From: Phoronis australis
Lineage: Eukaryota > Phoronida > Phoronidae
Assembly (NCBI GenBank): GCA_002633005.1
Contig: NMRA01000179.1
Location: 226,214 to 290,213 of the forward strand
Direction of reading: 5' to 3'
DNA length: 64,000 nucleotides
Every line of letters starts with the position of its first letter. Within the stretch, counting starts at the first letter, position 1. Both the position numbers and the translations under genes were made by a program. This document shows positions 1 through 13,657 of the stretch, in pieces. The notes beneath the pieces are model-generated. The model did not search any database. It saw only the letters and a list, made by a program, of their open reading frames with translations, and was not told the origin of the DNA.

Positions 1-56
1 GCCAAGGGGGGGGGGGGGAGACGGGCCCCCTGGGCCCCCCTAAATCCACCTATGGT
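1..56. repeat. Terminal fragment of a G/C-run short inverted-repeat element (GGCGGAT family)
   Basis: The window opens inside a G-run and ends with GGGCCCCCCTAAATCCACCTATG. This matches the terminus at 14227-14258 (CCCCCCTAAATCCGCCTATG) and, inverted, the left ends at 23817 and 30918. It is one end of a dispersed miniature element cut by the window edge. Confidence 0.6.
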
Positions 57-1822
57 CCCATCCATGAAAGAAATCTGTGCAAAGTTTCATCAGCATGCAA
101 CCAGGGCAGATTTTTGAGATAAGGAGGTGGTGCCAGACTCACCAGGCAGATGACTACAGAGCTGATGATGCTATAATGTGCCTTCATACGAATACATGGA
201 GTGGGTGGATAAAATGAATACTTTCAGTGTATTAAATATGTTTATTAATTTACAATATCACTATTTACAATTACATCCAAGATAAAATAATTCCATTGCA
301 GAGAAGTGGAGAGATTTTACGCAATTTTACCAACAAGTGGATACATGGGCTCAACTCAAAGATGAGACATTACAGCAAATTTATTTTAAAGGGACATTGT
401 CGGCAAGAAAAATGATAATCTGAGATCAGATTCAACACAGAATTGAACCTGCAACCATCACAATATCAGTCAAGAAGATCTGCTGGTGGATGAGTTATGA
501 TACAACTTGATAAATCATTCTTTCAACCATATTTAACTCAGCAGTTAAGACAACATTTTCTTGTTTTATAGCTCTTGTCAATACAAATAACTTCAAGACA
601 TCTATCCATCCAGTGATAATTCTAAACTGAATGTTTTGCAAAACCGATTATGTCCCGTTAAAATATTACAGAATGATTACAAAAACTATTGAAATGGACA
701 CAATATTGTAAAAAAGTTACAGTGTCAAAAACTAGATATTTCAAAATGAAAAACACTGAGAGCTGTCAGAATAGACTTTATCAACAGTGAGTAGCAAAGA
801 AAGTTTTGAAAATTTTCCTCAATAAAATTAAACTAGATGACATCAAATTTAGGAACAAAGGCATGGCATCTTGTACTGATCAAGACCCACATATTGGGAA
901 ACAAAATGTGGATAACATGGTCCATACAGAAGTGAACAATTGCTAAGTTTGTCTCATTTTCCTGGTTGGCAAGACAAAATAACTTTGGAAATTTGCCAAA
1001 GTCATTTGCTCCAAAATTTAGCCAATTTTCACTAAGAGGAGATACTGCCAATGTATCAAAGTTTGTACCAGGGCCCACGTTAGTCCAATGGCATCAAAAT
1101 GTGTTGTTCTAACAAAATAAAAACTTTAGTTTTAATCAAACTGAAAACAAAAAATTGCTCATGAAGTAACATGTGATGATCAGCAAGCTTCGTGAAGAAA
1201 TAACGATCACACAACTTCGCTTAAACTTGTGCGCAGAAACTGCTACCTCAGTACTGCACTGTTCGCCCAAAGCTTCCAAACACCCAGCTCCTTTGCACCC
1301 ACCTTCAAAAAACTGTCCATGAAGCACTGCCCTAGCACAGAACATAATACTATGTATTTAGGACCAAGGAGACCAATCTTATGGCTCTCAAAGGAAAAGC
1401 ACAGGAAATGAAGCACATGATCTCTTACAGTTGATCAAAGCTGGGTCAAAGGTGATCCACCCATAAACTCATTATACATCTTCTTTAACACAAAAAAGTA
1501 GCTTCGGGCGAACACTGCAACTGTATTTCTCAAATAAAGTTCACAGACTCTCACAGATACTATCACTGCTTTTCTGAAATCACAGAAAAATCGTAAATAA
1601 ATTCACTGGGAATTTAGCTGAAAATTTTTGCAAATGTTCCACAACTACAGATGACAGAGACCACGAGTTGACAGAAACAGGTACAGAAACTAACAATAAC
1701 TGAAATTCTTTTTGAGGCCAAAATTTTTTGTGATTTTCAAGGAAAATGGTTTCTTATGACAACAATTTTGAAAAGAGTAATGCCTAGCAAAGTAAGGAGA
1801 ACTGAATGAGATTTCTGTTTTT
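57..1822 (-). other. Probable 3' UTR and downstream flank of RSPH1
   Basis: AT-rich sequence after the RSPH1 stop codon with no supported coding exon on either strand; the ORFs here are short and unlike known proteins. I could not fix a polyadenylation site: AATAAA-type signals on the minus strand are seen only far downstream (for example near 241), so the UTR length is unknown. Confidence 0.4.
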
Positions 1823-4800
1823 TTACTGATCATCCTCCACAGGCTCGTCTTCCACAGCAACCGGTTCCTCAGCAGTCCCTCCATCAGTAGCGTCCTGTTC
1901 AGTACCCTCCACTTCAGTACCCTCTGCTTCAGGGGCTGCCTCTGCTGTATCGTCACCTGGAGCAGCCTCGCCTATGAATAAAGCAAGACTACGGTGGCTT
2001 TTTGGAAAATGGATATAAACTGGGGCATATATAAACTTAGCACACTGTACAATCCTATTTTGGCACTCGCAAAGACACTTGCATGAGCATGACACTGGTG
2101 CAGACCTCACGGACAAAACATGGATGCAAAAAATTCCTGTGGTAAATCTTCTTTTCTTTGTGGGGTTCTAGGATGAAATCGTCAGCCATTGGTTTTAAAT
2201 CATATTTTAATTTTCTGTTTAATTGTTATGATTTAGTTGTACAGGTTTTAAAAACAACAGCATTTAAAGTCTTCCCAAAGGTCTCACTGAATTTTGCAGC
2301 AAAACGTTTCGGCTAATGATCTAGGTTCTGTATCCCATAAGTGCAACAAAGACAGACAGATTTCTATGAAATTCAAGATCTAAAACAACAAATGATTAAT
2401 AAAATATTAAATGTTAGAAAACGTAAAAACCTAGGCATGAACCAAGGGTTTCACTGAGAAGAGCAGAAATGCAGGATTGTGATCATGAAACAAAAGCACA
2501 CGTGTAGAATAAAATGGTGCAAACATGGCCGCCACTGATACAGTGCTGTAGGCATCATAGCTATACACATTCTAGTCCATGCAAGACTCACCACATCTGC
2601 CTGATTAGAATGCTACAAATGCATCAGGAATCTCAATATATATATATACACATATGCATATATATGTATAGCCAAATAGTTCAAACATTCAATTGAACTA
2701 CACGAGGCCTTTTCTGTCACTGCATAAACTGGGAGCTATAGCACTGCACTACTGGTCAATCTCCAGATTCACTAACTAATAAGAAAACAGTATTTCACAT
2801 GAAGGATGAGGATTTAGCCAGACTGGCAAGAAAGCAGACATGGGCAAGCCTCACATCTCAGTGTCAACATTGATACACATTATTCCCAAAAAGCTTCGCA
2901 AAACTGGCGAATGATGGGATCATCAATGCTGATTTTTATCATGAATATTTGTCTCATTAAAGCCACTTATAGCAACATTCATCCTCACAAAGAGACACGT
3001 GTTAGCCCAATCAGAAAATATATCACCACGCACGGTCATTTAAATAATGTTAAAAAGTTAAGTGCTGACACCTAAAGGACACACACTTCAGTATAAATAC
3101 AAGGCTCCACCAAAAGGCAAAAACAGCAAGATCAATGTTCAATAGTGAATATTCAGAATTTCATAGCAAAATCCTCTCCTTCATACTTTCTGCCTAACAA
3201 AACTAAACAACTTTGAAGAGAATTAGTCACTTTTTGAACTACTGTACACATCAGGGGCCACGCAATAAGCAACACTCCAGGAGGATAGGCTTTGAGTGGA
3301 TAGCTAGTGCTCTGACAAACTGACCAATTGCTTTCAAAGTTCTACTTCATAGACATGGAAATCAACAAGATATCGTCCAACAAATTCAATTATATTCCCA
3401 TCATTGGAGCTATATGGTATTGGTTTTTGAAAGTGAAACTAAAATCTTTCAATAATGTAGAGTTTTTCAACTGAAAACCATGAAGAACTTATACCTTGCG
3501 TAAAACAAATTTGAACATTTTCATTGTTTTTTTCCTGAAAATGGAATTTAGAACAATTTTAAGTGATTGTTCTAATAGTTTTATACACCACAACCAATAT
3601 AACGATTGTTAAAGGTTAGTAAAAGGTTAGTAACAATAAAAATGTTAATTGTAAAAAACATGGAAATAACTATAAAACCAAGTGTTATTGGTCAGCAGTC
3701 AGGTTAGAGCACACATCACTATCCAATCAAAAGCCTACCTTCCTCTGTTGGCTGCTGCTCCTCCCCCTCAGTGGTGGGTGGGGCTTCATCTTCAGTGGGA
3801 GGAGCCCCCTGCTCATCATCAGCCTTCTCACCATCAGCTGTCTCTGCAGAGGTTGCTTCCTCCTCAGGCTGCTCCACCTCCTTTGGTGCGTCGTCCTCAT
3901 CGTCAGGCTCCACAAGCTGTATTTGAGTGACTTCACCAGCCTTCCACTTGGGAATAATGTTTGGAACTGCATCTTCATCTTCTGCTTTTTCGTCAATCTA
4001 AGGAAACAATGAGGTCATAAAGGTATACTTTGACACCGCTACAGTATGAAGCGTTACTGTACAGGAATCAAATCACAAAACTAAACAAACTATCTTCAAA
4101 TGTGACTTAAACGATAATAATTTCAAACGTAAATAACAACTGAATTCAGGCAACTGATATCCTATAAAATTTTTGTTTCAGGTGTGTGATTTTCAGTACT
4201 TTCGGTGTGACAGCGAAAATTTTTTTTGTTATTTTTTTCAAAATCGTAATAAATATAATCTGTTGATGTGCAAAAGTCAATCCACAGAAGTGTATAAACA
4301 AGGTTCAAATAGTAAATACCTTCCAACATGAGTACCTACATGTACTTACGTAAACACAGATACTTAGGATAGCATGCACCAAACAATTTACGTAGTTTAC
4401 ACAAATTCCAGAAACTGTGTGCTCTTTGTCACTGCGACAATCAGAAGATTGAAATGGTGAAACTAGATAATTGCATGCTCAATTATACGTGTTCCATACA
4501 ACTAAAGAAATGACAACTGCAATTCTATGTGATCTCAGCTAAATAATACAAGTAACTACTCTAAACAATTTTACTCTATACTCCCAACTAGAATTCAAAA
4601 CTGACAAAATTTCTGCTACTGGTGAGCCAGTTCAGCAGACTCTAAGTTTTGGAGTCTTCATCAACTGCCATTCCTGCAGCTACATGTAAGCATTATAATC
4701 TGCACTGTTTCGTTTAACTAAATTAAATTCTTCTGTTTATGTTAGTAGCAGTTTTTAATTGACAATGTTCCAAGGAAATGTTCACAGCTAGTTCCACCTC

Positions 4801-7800
4801 ATGTATGACAGATAAGGTAACAGGTTGTTTACATTTTGGATAACTTGTTCATAAATGCATGCACAGTGCCAAATCAGAGTAACTACATCTATACTGCAGA
4901 CAATAACTCACAAAAGGATCATCATTTTCATCTATGGATCGAGGTGTCAGTGGTTTAGGCTTAGCCTTTCTGACATAAACCTCTCCAGTAGCCTTAAGAA
5001 GCAGGAGACCATGACATTTTACAATTTACTTACTGGTCAACACATGAATCTGTAGAATGCACTAGAGTATACACGACTTTGTGATAAGATAGAAATTTCT
5101 TTAAACATTCTGCAACACACTATGACTTCACATCAATTGAAATGCTCAGACACATTGTTTAAAAATTAGCACGGAATTGGTGTAAAACAGTAACAATTGT
5201 TAGTACTCAAAACATTGACTTCTCAGCAGTAACGACCTATATTGTGTGCTACGTTTTGTAACTGAACGATCTGCAAATGACATAAGCTGACACCTGCTAT
5301 GACCTCATCTAATGACTCACCTGTTCAACAGGAATGTATTCTCCCGTCTGCTGACAGCCAATATCAAACACATATTTCCCCTTTCCCTCAGTCTGGAAAA
5401 AAAAATCATTTTACAAACTCTATAACTCTTTAATTGCTGATCTTATGTGACAGTTGTTACCGAGAAAACTTCCACATTAAAAGCATGCAGTTATAAATGT
5501 CTCACATTCACCATTACTTGCAGTCATCAAAATAACCAAATGACTCAACAATGGAAAAAGATCTTCTCTTATTCTCAGCACCGCTATTGTCTGGAATAGC
5601 CATTGTACACGAAAACAGGAGAAAGAATTGTGCTGGTGAATCTCTTGATTTATTTGTGAATGAATATGTGATCAGTGTACTGTTACACTCCACTTTATAT
5701 GATATGAATATGTGATCAGTGTACTGATACACTCCACTTTATATGATATGAATATGTGATCAGTGTACTGTTACACTACACTTTATATGATATGAATTCA
5801 GACCAAGATGATGATGGATAGTCATTATTCGTAACATCATTCACGGAAAACCTCTTTTGATCATTTATCATCGCTCAGTGGCAATAACTAACATGAAAAT
5901 TATCACGATTGATGACAAACCTTGGATTATTATACCACTTGTTAATATAAATTCTTATAAATCATTTACATGAACATCATATCATAGAATTCAAATGAAT
6001 TCATAAAAATGGCTGGTACAAATTCATATAAAAAGTCTTTTGTGACAAGAACGAATTGCATGGGCACACTTTAGCAAGTCTGTAAAAGTGGTTAATCAGA
6101 ATGCCTTTAGCATAATGTCAGCTCGCTAAATGCAACCGGGCAAAATTGAATGTCTGGGTCGTCAACTGCCATTGGGAAATGGTGTCCCCAATAACAAGGG
6201 AAACCTGTATGCAGAAGCATCACTCCATTCAAGATTTTTACAAACATTTCCGATTCACATCCAATTGTGTTTACTTCTTTTTGTAGATTGAGTGTACGTA
6301 CTGAGGATGGCAGATGTACTGATTTCACAAAATCAGTAGAAAATTTGAGAACCAAATGCATTGAATTTGGGGCAAAAGGATAACTTTTAAAGCTTGGAAG
6401 ACACCACAAAATTTGAAGCGGAAAACAGGTAAATACTTATTAGTCTGACTTCTTCTGAGTGTGATTGCAAAAATCTGACGACTTCTTGGTGACTTTTGAT
6501 TTTTACCAGGTCATTAAACAAAAACCTGAGGTTGCCTTGGCGAGCTGCAGGTTACCAAGTTGAGCCCTGTTTTAGGCTAGGGAATGCTGACAAATTCTAC
6601 ACAGCATTAATTAAATTAAATTACATAATTACTGGTCTAACATAATTGTACATACCCTATCCTCCTTCCAGTTTCCTACATATTTGTGATTGGCGTGAAT
6701 AAGTTCTCCGGCAGCTTCTCGTTTTCCATCTTTCCATGTTCCCACATATTTTGTACCTGACAATAAATTCAAAATTTATACTCATCACAATTACTCTCCG
6801 GCAAAATTTGCTTACTTCAACATCCAAACTGACTTTTGCAGCTATTGTTTACTATGTAATTATCACAAAGTTTTACGGCGTTTTAACAGTCATGAAACTC
6901 TTTTCATACCTGTTTCAGCATAAATGTATGTCCCCTGACCGTGCCGGACGTGGCTCTGCCATTCACCCTCATAGATGTCGCCATTGATGTAGTAGTATTT
7001 GCCAAAACCACACCTCTGATCATCCACCCAGCTACCTGAAAGTCACAAGTAAAACAGAATTAAAGATAATATTCTCATCTACAGCAGTGTTGGAAAAAAT
7101 TGTCAAACTTGAGCAAGATACATGTGGTTTTGTCAAAATTAGGACAAAAAACAGGCAAAAAGAAGGGAAATAATACAACCAATATAGAGAAACTTTTCCA
7201 TATTAATTTTTGAAAAGAAAAAAAATCATCAACTTTTTAAAAAACGTCTGTTGTTTTCACTGATTGTTGTTTGGAGATACACCTGAAGCTTATAGCCCAT
7301 TGGAAATTTCAGGTCAATTGGAGCTCAACAAGAAACTGCTGGAGACTAGTGGGAGTGGACTAAGACTGTTTATTGAAGTCACATCAAGTTTTTTCAATGT
7401 TAAGTCTATGTTCATCACATCTTATTTGAATTAATACCTCTACTACATTGTGTTTTTAGTTTCACTGGCATGCTCAAGAATTCTATCAGTCTATATAGGC
7501 TTGCCACATTTTCCGTATCTCCCAATACTGTTGTCTTCAAGTTCAAGGCATGCTTTGTCTGACTTTGTGGATGTACAGAAGCAGTCATTCCACAGCCATC
7601 AAAACACTAATCAAATCACGTTTGCACATAGGTTACTTTGAAGACACACATTCCGTTTATGATGAAATACAAAGCCCCTGCGTTTGATACAGCTGACAAA
7701 GTTAGGCTTTTAATTTTGTTTCCATATTCCATACCATTACAGGATTTGATTTCCATCAATAACAAGATAAACAAAACCACCAACAACTCAAGAAAAATTC

Positions 7801-10800
7801 AAAATTTTTTGGACTAGGCCAAACCTGAAATTGCACATACAAAAACGGCACATGTACACACTGTTTATAACTTAAGCTGGTAATGGAAATGGATTCCTAT
7901 GGTGAAATGGCTGCTGTTGTTAGCCAGTCAACACGGCAAAATGCAGCTTGGATAAAACTATGCATGATTCATCTTAGTTATAAATTACACATTTGACTTA
8001 CCTTCATACTTTGAGCCATCAGGATAAATAAATGTCCCCTGGCCATGTTTCTTATTTTTGCTGTATTCACCAATATATCTGGCTCCATTTTTAAATCTGA
8101 AAAGCAATCAAACTAAAATTTATCACTTGAATATTAATCTTGCATCTGAATTTGTGCATGCGAAACATAATTATTCGTTGCTTTGTAGCTGATCTGCATA
8201 ATACGACTCTAAAGTGTACTCAGAAAAAAATGTTTGGAAATGAACAGTTGTTCAATGCAGCTTCATAAACCCTCCTTCTGTCGACAGAAATAAGTTCAAT
8301 TTAGGCCACTTACCATAAACCTGGGTCAAAATAGATGTGATTTCTGGGTGTAGGAAGAACTGGTAGTTTGTTATTGATTGACACCAGGATGACAAACTGT
8401 CATATGACATATCACTTTATTTGCCAAGCACATGATCTCGAGGATTGACAAGTTGTCAGTTCTTTGTAAGACCAAAAATTACTTGTTATTTCTGTAAGAA
8501 AAATTTGAGTCCAGTTGTATAATGGTAAGTGGTCCAAACCAAAATTTAGTTTCGTGGAATGACACCAGGTTTCTTGCCGCTTTGAGCATGCACACTAATA
8601 TGTCAATGAGTCTGTGTGTCCTAAACAATAACCAAGTAACTAATGTGTAGAATTATAGATTTAGATTTATAAACAAAATTAAACTCAATTGAACACAAAA
8701 GTGAATGCAGACCTAGGACACACTCACTAAGGCTAGTATACGCATTCAGGTGCAGCTGCAGCAAGTTGCTAGTGTTAGGAAAGAGGTCACCAAACTGACC
8801 TCATACTAACAAAATGGCCGTCAACATTCATGTAACTGGCTACCTAATGCAGTGTTCTGAGTAACAGAAAATTCAAATTCGACTAGAATTTCAAAATTCG
8901 TGTACATGTTAAAAATTCCATGTCCATACTGTGAAGAGTTTGTATAAAACTTGGTATATATGCATTGAATTGGTACAAAAAATCAAAATGCCTTAGCATG
9001 AGAAATCAGGAATCTCCCAATACTTCAAACTTGTTGCATAGGTTTTCAAATTCGATGTAAAAAGCCAATTTTTCTTACAACAAAATTCAAACTCGAGGCA
9101 ATGGCAAGTCAGAAAAGATTGTGAAAAACACTGTGGTATCTGAATGACTAGTCATAATGAGTGTGCCCTTGAAAATTTACAAGCAAAAATAAAAATATGA
9201 TAGTGATTGTATCCCACCCCATTGGTGCTTCTTTGAATCTAAAACAGAAGACTATAGAGAGTAAAGGAGGCAAAGTGAAATTTGTGCAGCTATGTAATAG
9301 GTAAAATATTCAGTTTTTATGGAAAGACAAACATCTAACTTTTACCACAAGTTTTCATTAACTTCAATTACGTTCAGTTTGAAGGATGTCAAAACTCGAC
9401 AAACTGCTCAACAAATTCTACAAAGAAGGTAGACATATTTGACATATTTTAACACTTGCACAGATAATATATGTTTCATTAGCCATGACGTGTTGGGTGT
9501 TACTATAACATAGGAGAATTAAATAGAGAGACAAGCAATGATATAAGAACATAATTTTTTTCAATATTGCCAGTTTTCAGAGTAAACATAGAACATTAGC
9601 CAGTGGCTATTGTCACTGACAATGTAATAATTGGAACATTCATTTCCTACCGTTGCCTGCATTCATTCACTCACTAGCAAGACTGAGCTCAGGGGAGTAG
9701 AAGATACTTTTGTGCAATAATCGATTGTCTGCCAGTGAAGCCAGAATTTAAACCCGAGTCTCCCAAACAGGAGTCTGGAGCTCAAACACCTGAGATGCAC
9801 AGTTTCCTCATGAAACGTCTTGTAAAATCAAAATGTGACCCTTGACATCATAATAGAACCGGCAAATTGAAGATTTTGAACATAAAAGTATACTCACAAA
9901 GCATATGCAACACCTGAAAGATTGATGTGCGTTTACTAAACCATGAACATTAAACCTTGCAGATCTACACTATCACCCTTTTCTTCCAAACACCAAGGCA
10001 TACCTATATGTTCCCTGGCCATGGCGTTTTCCATTTTCATAGAGTCCTTCATATGTGTCTCCATTGGGAAGTGTTGCCTTTCCGTGACCGTGTCGCTCAT
10101 CTTTTTCATTTCGTTCACCTTCATATTCCTATAAGTAAACAGCAAAATTACCCTGTCAGCCACGTGAGGGATCTCAAAGCTCACCAGTAACATTCATGAC
10201 CTGGAGCTGAGTGATACTCAGTAAAATTTAACCAGGAAGTCTTAAGATCAACTGATACTTAGTGGTGTGGTCATTCCTGCCACCACTTGACAAACAAATT
10301 GCAACAAGTCTATGTCATACCTAGAATTAAATACAGAAAAAGTTGTTGAAGGAAATTAAGTTCATGCCAATAATGGTTAATCCCTATGCTAAGAATATGC
10401 AGCCCTTAAACAGAGCTGAAGGTTTATGGGCTGCGTTTTCACCACTTGGTGAAATGCTGGGTAAAAATTGAAATTGGAAGAATGCCAAGTGAATAGTAAG
10501 CCAAATATTCGAGAGATTAAGTTCTTTTGAAGAGACTGATTTGCGAGCAGTTATATTCGACTTGTTATTTCTACTGAAAAATGTGTTCATGAGATCGCAA
10601 TTTCAATGTGTGCACTGTGCAGGTTAATATTTGATGTGCAATACACGTGTGAAATGTATGACTTAATTCTAGTTTCATTGAGCGGATTTCGTGTTTACTG
10701 GCTATCTCCAAGCAGGCCTGACCATTCCTTGGAACAAGATGACCTAATAAAAGACTTCAGAACTATCAACAACAAAAAGTAACCATTAATGTCAGTGATC

Positions 10801-11382
10801 ATAATGTAAAATATGAAAAACAAAAGCAGTAATCAGATGTTTGTACCCTTTGATATGTTCTGTGATTGAGATTATTTGGACCAAGATTGGATGACTTGCT
10901 TGACTCATGGCAGTGGCAGTAGACTGGTTCTGACATGAAGAGTGAGACTGGGATTAGTAGTAGCACTGTCTAGGCTGCTAGTGCTCACGTTGTGAGCAAG
11001 AGCCCACGGAAGACAAGTTTATTTGGACTTGAGACAACCACGTTTGGAGGTCGATCAGGCTCAGGCAAAGTTTTTGACAATTGAAAGCGTCAAAAGATTG
11101 TGTTTCTTATACGGTAATGAGGCGTGTTATATTGAGATCCGAACGCCTGTATCAGTCTGTGACAGTACTCTGCCTCGACTTTGTCCCTGTCATAGCCCAT
11201 AGCCCATGGTCTAGCCAGGCATTGCCATGCCTGGTGCATTTACTGCTACTCGCACCCAAACAACGAAGTACTGAAGTTTAAAAAGCTAAAGGAAACTCCT
11301 GCAGTTCTCACATAAAATTTGTACTTACGCCTAAGTAAGGTCCCTGCTCCTCTTCCTCGTAATCTGAGCCTAAATCTGACAT
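1823..11382 (-). CDS. RSPH1: Radial spoke head 1 homologue (MORN-repeat axonemal protein), complete, 9 coding exons
   Basis: Radial spoke head component of motile cilia and flagella. Exons (plus coordinates, read downward): 11329-11382, 10004-10128, 8002-8096, 6910-7035, 6656-6756, 5321-5392, 4912-4992, 3739-3997, 1823-1971. All introns are GT-AG, all phases agree, and the sum is 1062 nt, giving 353 residues plus TAA. The protein opens [12 protein letters not shown], very like vertebrate RSPH1. Six to seven MORN repeats follow at about residues 19-185, with motifs such as [16 protein letters not shown] and [16 protein letters not shown]. Next comes the conserved [13 protein letters not shown] segment (about 234-246), then an acidic Glu/Pro/Ala-rich tail to residue 353. 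Human RSPH1 is about 309 residues, so this protein is longer, partly through a 27-residue in-frame exon at 4912-4992 and partly through the tail. The start is the only ATG giving the family N-terminus. RFX regulation is suggested by an upstream X-box. Identification is from recalled family sequence, not a search. Confidence 0.95.
5665..5797. repeat. 44-bp tandem repeat, three copies, in an RSPH1 intron
   Basis: Copies start at 5665, 5709 and 5753, each beginning TATGTGATCAGTGTACTG and ending GATATGAA. The copies differ by only one or two substitutions, so the expansion is recent. It lies in the intron between the exons at 5321-5392 and 6656-6756. Confidence 0.95.
9737..9799 (-). repeat. Possible tRNA-derived SINE head in an RSPH1 intron
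   Basis: Read on the minus strand, the sequence has a D-arm-like TCTCAGGTGTTTGAGC, an anticodon-arm-like ACTCCTGTTTGGGAGA and a T-arm-like CGGGTTTAAATTCTGGC. The last is a decayed form of the B box GGTTCGAATCC. The order and spacing resemble a tRNA. The B box is mutated and no intact acceptor stem is seen, so it is a relic of a tRNA-derived SINE or tRNA pseudogene, not a working tRNA gene. Confidence 0.35.
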
Positions 11383-11452
11383 TGTGTTTGATAATTTTTT
11401 ATAAATATAGAAGCTCGAACCGAACACTCAACCACCGGGTGTTTCACGTACT

Positions 11453-11463
11453 TTCAAGATGGC
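11453..11463. promoter_or_regulatory. YY1-like CAAGATGGC element near the RSPH1 5' end
   Basis: TCAAGATGGCAG on the plus strand matches the AAGATGGC core of YY1 sites, which in animals often lie close to transcription start sites. It is about 75 bp upstream of the RSPH1 ATG, between that ATG and the X-box. Short motif, so chance occurrence is possible. Confidence 0.35.
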
Positions 11464-11477
11464 AGTCTAAACAGCTT

Positions 11478-11490
11478 GTTGCCAAGTAAC
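11478..11490 (-). promoter_or_regulatory. RFX X-box-like site upstream of RSPH1
   Basis: The plus strand reads GTTGCCAAGTAAC, two half-sites (GTTGCC and GTAAC) with a two-base spacer, fitting the X-box consensus GTNRCC(0-3)RGYAAC bound by RFX factors. It lies 96-108 bp upstream of the RSPH1 ATG, within the window in which X-boxes of ciliary genes usually fall. The site is near-palindromic, so strand is nominal. Role inferred from family knowledge. Confidence 0.7.
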
Positions 11491-11869
11491 CACAACTAAG
11501 CAAGCAGCAGCGCTACCTTTCGGCCATTTGTCAAATTTCACAACAGATGACGCTTGCGCAGCAACACAAATACATTCGTAGTACACTGTAGGCCTACGTG
11601 TGGGTGTGTGCCCGTTGCCCGTGTCCGTGGGCACATGCGCTTGATGCGTTTAAAACTTTTGCACAGTTTGTTTCACATATAGCCGTTCTTGAGTTAATTG
11701 GTAACATTTTGTAGTTATTTGACTGGATGCACAAATTTGTCGATAACATCAGGAAACTTGCTCCTCAGTGATGTTGAATCGCAGGCGCCTGTAGACTGAG
11801 ACGCCTAAATAAAAATACAGAGGTAGCTTCACATCCGCATGAGCCTAAATTCGTGAATTACAACCGGAA

Positions 11870-11924
11870 ATGGAGGCTGCAAAAACAAATTTACCGGGGG
11901 ATCTAGGAGTCGCATTAATGGAAA
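11870..11924 (+). CDS. Candidate first coding exon, divergent from RSPH1
   Basis: An ATG preceded by CCGGAA opens MEAAKTNLPGDLGVALME and runs into a splice-donor-like GAAA|GTAGGT at 11925. The reading frame is compositionally protein-like and starts about 490 bp from the RSPH1 ATG on the opposite strand, as expected of a divergent gene pair. It ends in phase 1. A possible partner is 15574-15635, a phase-compatible segment ending GAAGAACGA|GTGAGT that encodes a short coiled-coil-like stretch (LELNTTVAGLKNQIEER), but its acceptor is weak. It cannot be spliced in frame to the death-domain gene, whose first coding exon has upstream stops in all frames. Product unknown; may be a chance frame. Confidence 0.25.
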
Positions 11925-13657
11925 GTAGGTATCTTAGATGAAATCTGATGAGTCCTTGCGGGCGGGGAGTTAGTGCCGGAGCCAGATTGCGCTGGATGGT
12001 CGACACTGATTGAAAGAAGACTTACGCCCACACAATATAATTACGAAGATATTTTCACTTAATTGAATTTCTGAAAAAGAAATGTAACTCATCAACACAG
12101 TGTCAAATGAAGCCATGGCTGTTATCAGTCCAGAAGAACTATAGACGCAGGTGAGGTGAGATGTGCTGTACAAAAACTACTTATCTGATAACTTTCAAAA
12201 TTATGTCCTTGAAATGATATTCTCAGTGCGCTTTGAGTGTTAAAATTGCTGGTCTTAAATTTGGCAAATAATGCCTTTTCGTGTGTTTGACATCGAAGCG
12301 AATCATGATCTACCGGAAAATTCCCACATGCATTCTCTAACAATGAACAGTGGATCAGATTTTCTGGCAACTCCGATTTTCCACGATTATCTTTACAAAA
12401 TTCGAGAACACGCTGTATCGGGGATATTTTTGTACCTGAATCATCGATCATGATTCGTTTTAGTGAATGAAATATCGGGATTTCGTTTAATTTGAATTTT
12501 AGCCTTCATATTTGCCAAATTCCTCTCTAACAACTTAAGAATATTTTTGAAATTTTATTTTGAACCAAGTTGTGACATCAGAATAATATTAAAAGACCTT
12601 GGGAAACAGGACCCAGGTAACGTATAATAGATTAGCGCACTGCCCGGGTCAGATATTCGTAAATATTGGTCCGATAACACCTTTTCACGAATTTTAAAGC
12701 ATTGACTCCGTCGTTTTCTTCGTTGGACTCCAAATCACTATGTATTTTACTTGGTCACGTTTTCGCCACGGGATTATTTTTTGTTGTAAAACTTTAACGA
12801 ATATGTCCCTCCTCTGTTTCGTCAATTAGAAAGGTTCCCTTTAAAAGATTCCAACAGCTTACAATTTTCTAGACTCGTTTTCCATACTACTTTTCACGTG
12901 ATCTGGTATTCACCCCATCTGGTTAGAACCATTTACTTTGTAAGCCAACGCTAATGCATTGTCTTTACTGTACCTATTTGTACATGTACATCCCGGCGGT
13001 CGGATCAAGTCAGTATACTCTGCATGTAACCGGATGCGGTATTTTCAGGGGAAAAGCATGTCATTATCATTTCAAATCGGCCATAAAGAAGAAACGCCCG
13101 TCGACCATGTCTACTTTTGATAACTTCCCCTGTTTCCTTTTCTTGTAAACTGTCCATTTGCCCTGCGAGCCAGAAGTGGTGCTTAGCTTCGCCGATTTTT
13201 GACCGGACTGTCACGAAGTGCCGTCGACTAACACGATATGTTATTTGGCAAGTCTGCATGTAAGTGAGCCGACTCGTGGAGCACAGGTGTGAATATCAAA
13301 CGACTTATCGTGTTTGCCTGCGCGAACATAAATAAAAAACTCAATAACCGATGCTGTTCGCGGGCTATGTCATGAAACGTTTGTAGTCCTTGTTTGAGAT
13401 TAATGGAACCGTCCTTGGGATTTTGTGAAGATATGGGTGAAATTGTCAGCTTTCTAAAAAGTCACTGTAAGAAATGAAAGTCGCCGATAACCTGAAAAAC
13501 AAAAGAAACGAGCATGTAAATCACCGGTTATCTCTTCCTGGTTTCATTTAATTCAGTTAAGCTTCCAGTCATAGTAGTGCGGCGCCCCCTGTCGACTGTT
13601 GAATAAAACTCGATTGGGCGAGAACTGGACATCTTCAGCAGTTTATTCGAAATATTT

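Noticed and set aside
9897..9917. Possible 21-nt microexon between RSPH1 exons 2 and 3
   Set aside because: The exons at 10004-10128 and 8002-8096 already join in phase with an unbroken MORN repeat; an insertion would disrupt it.
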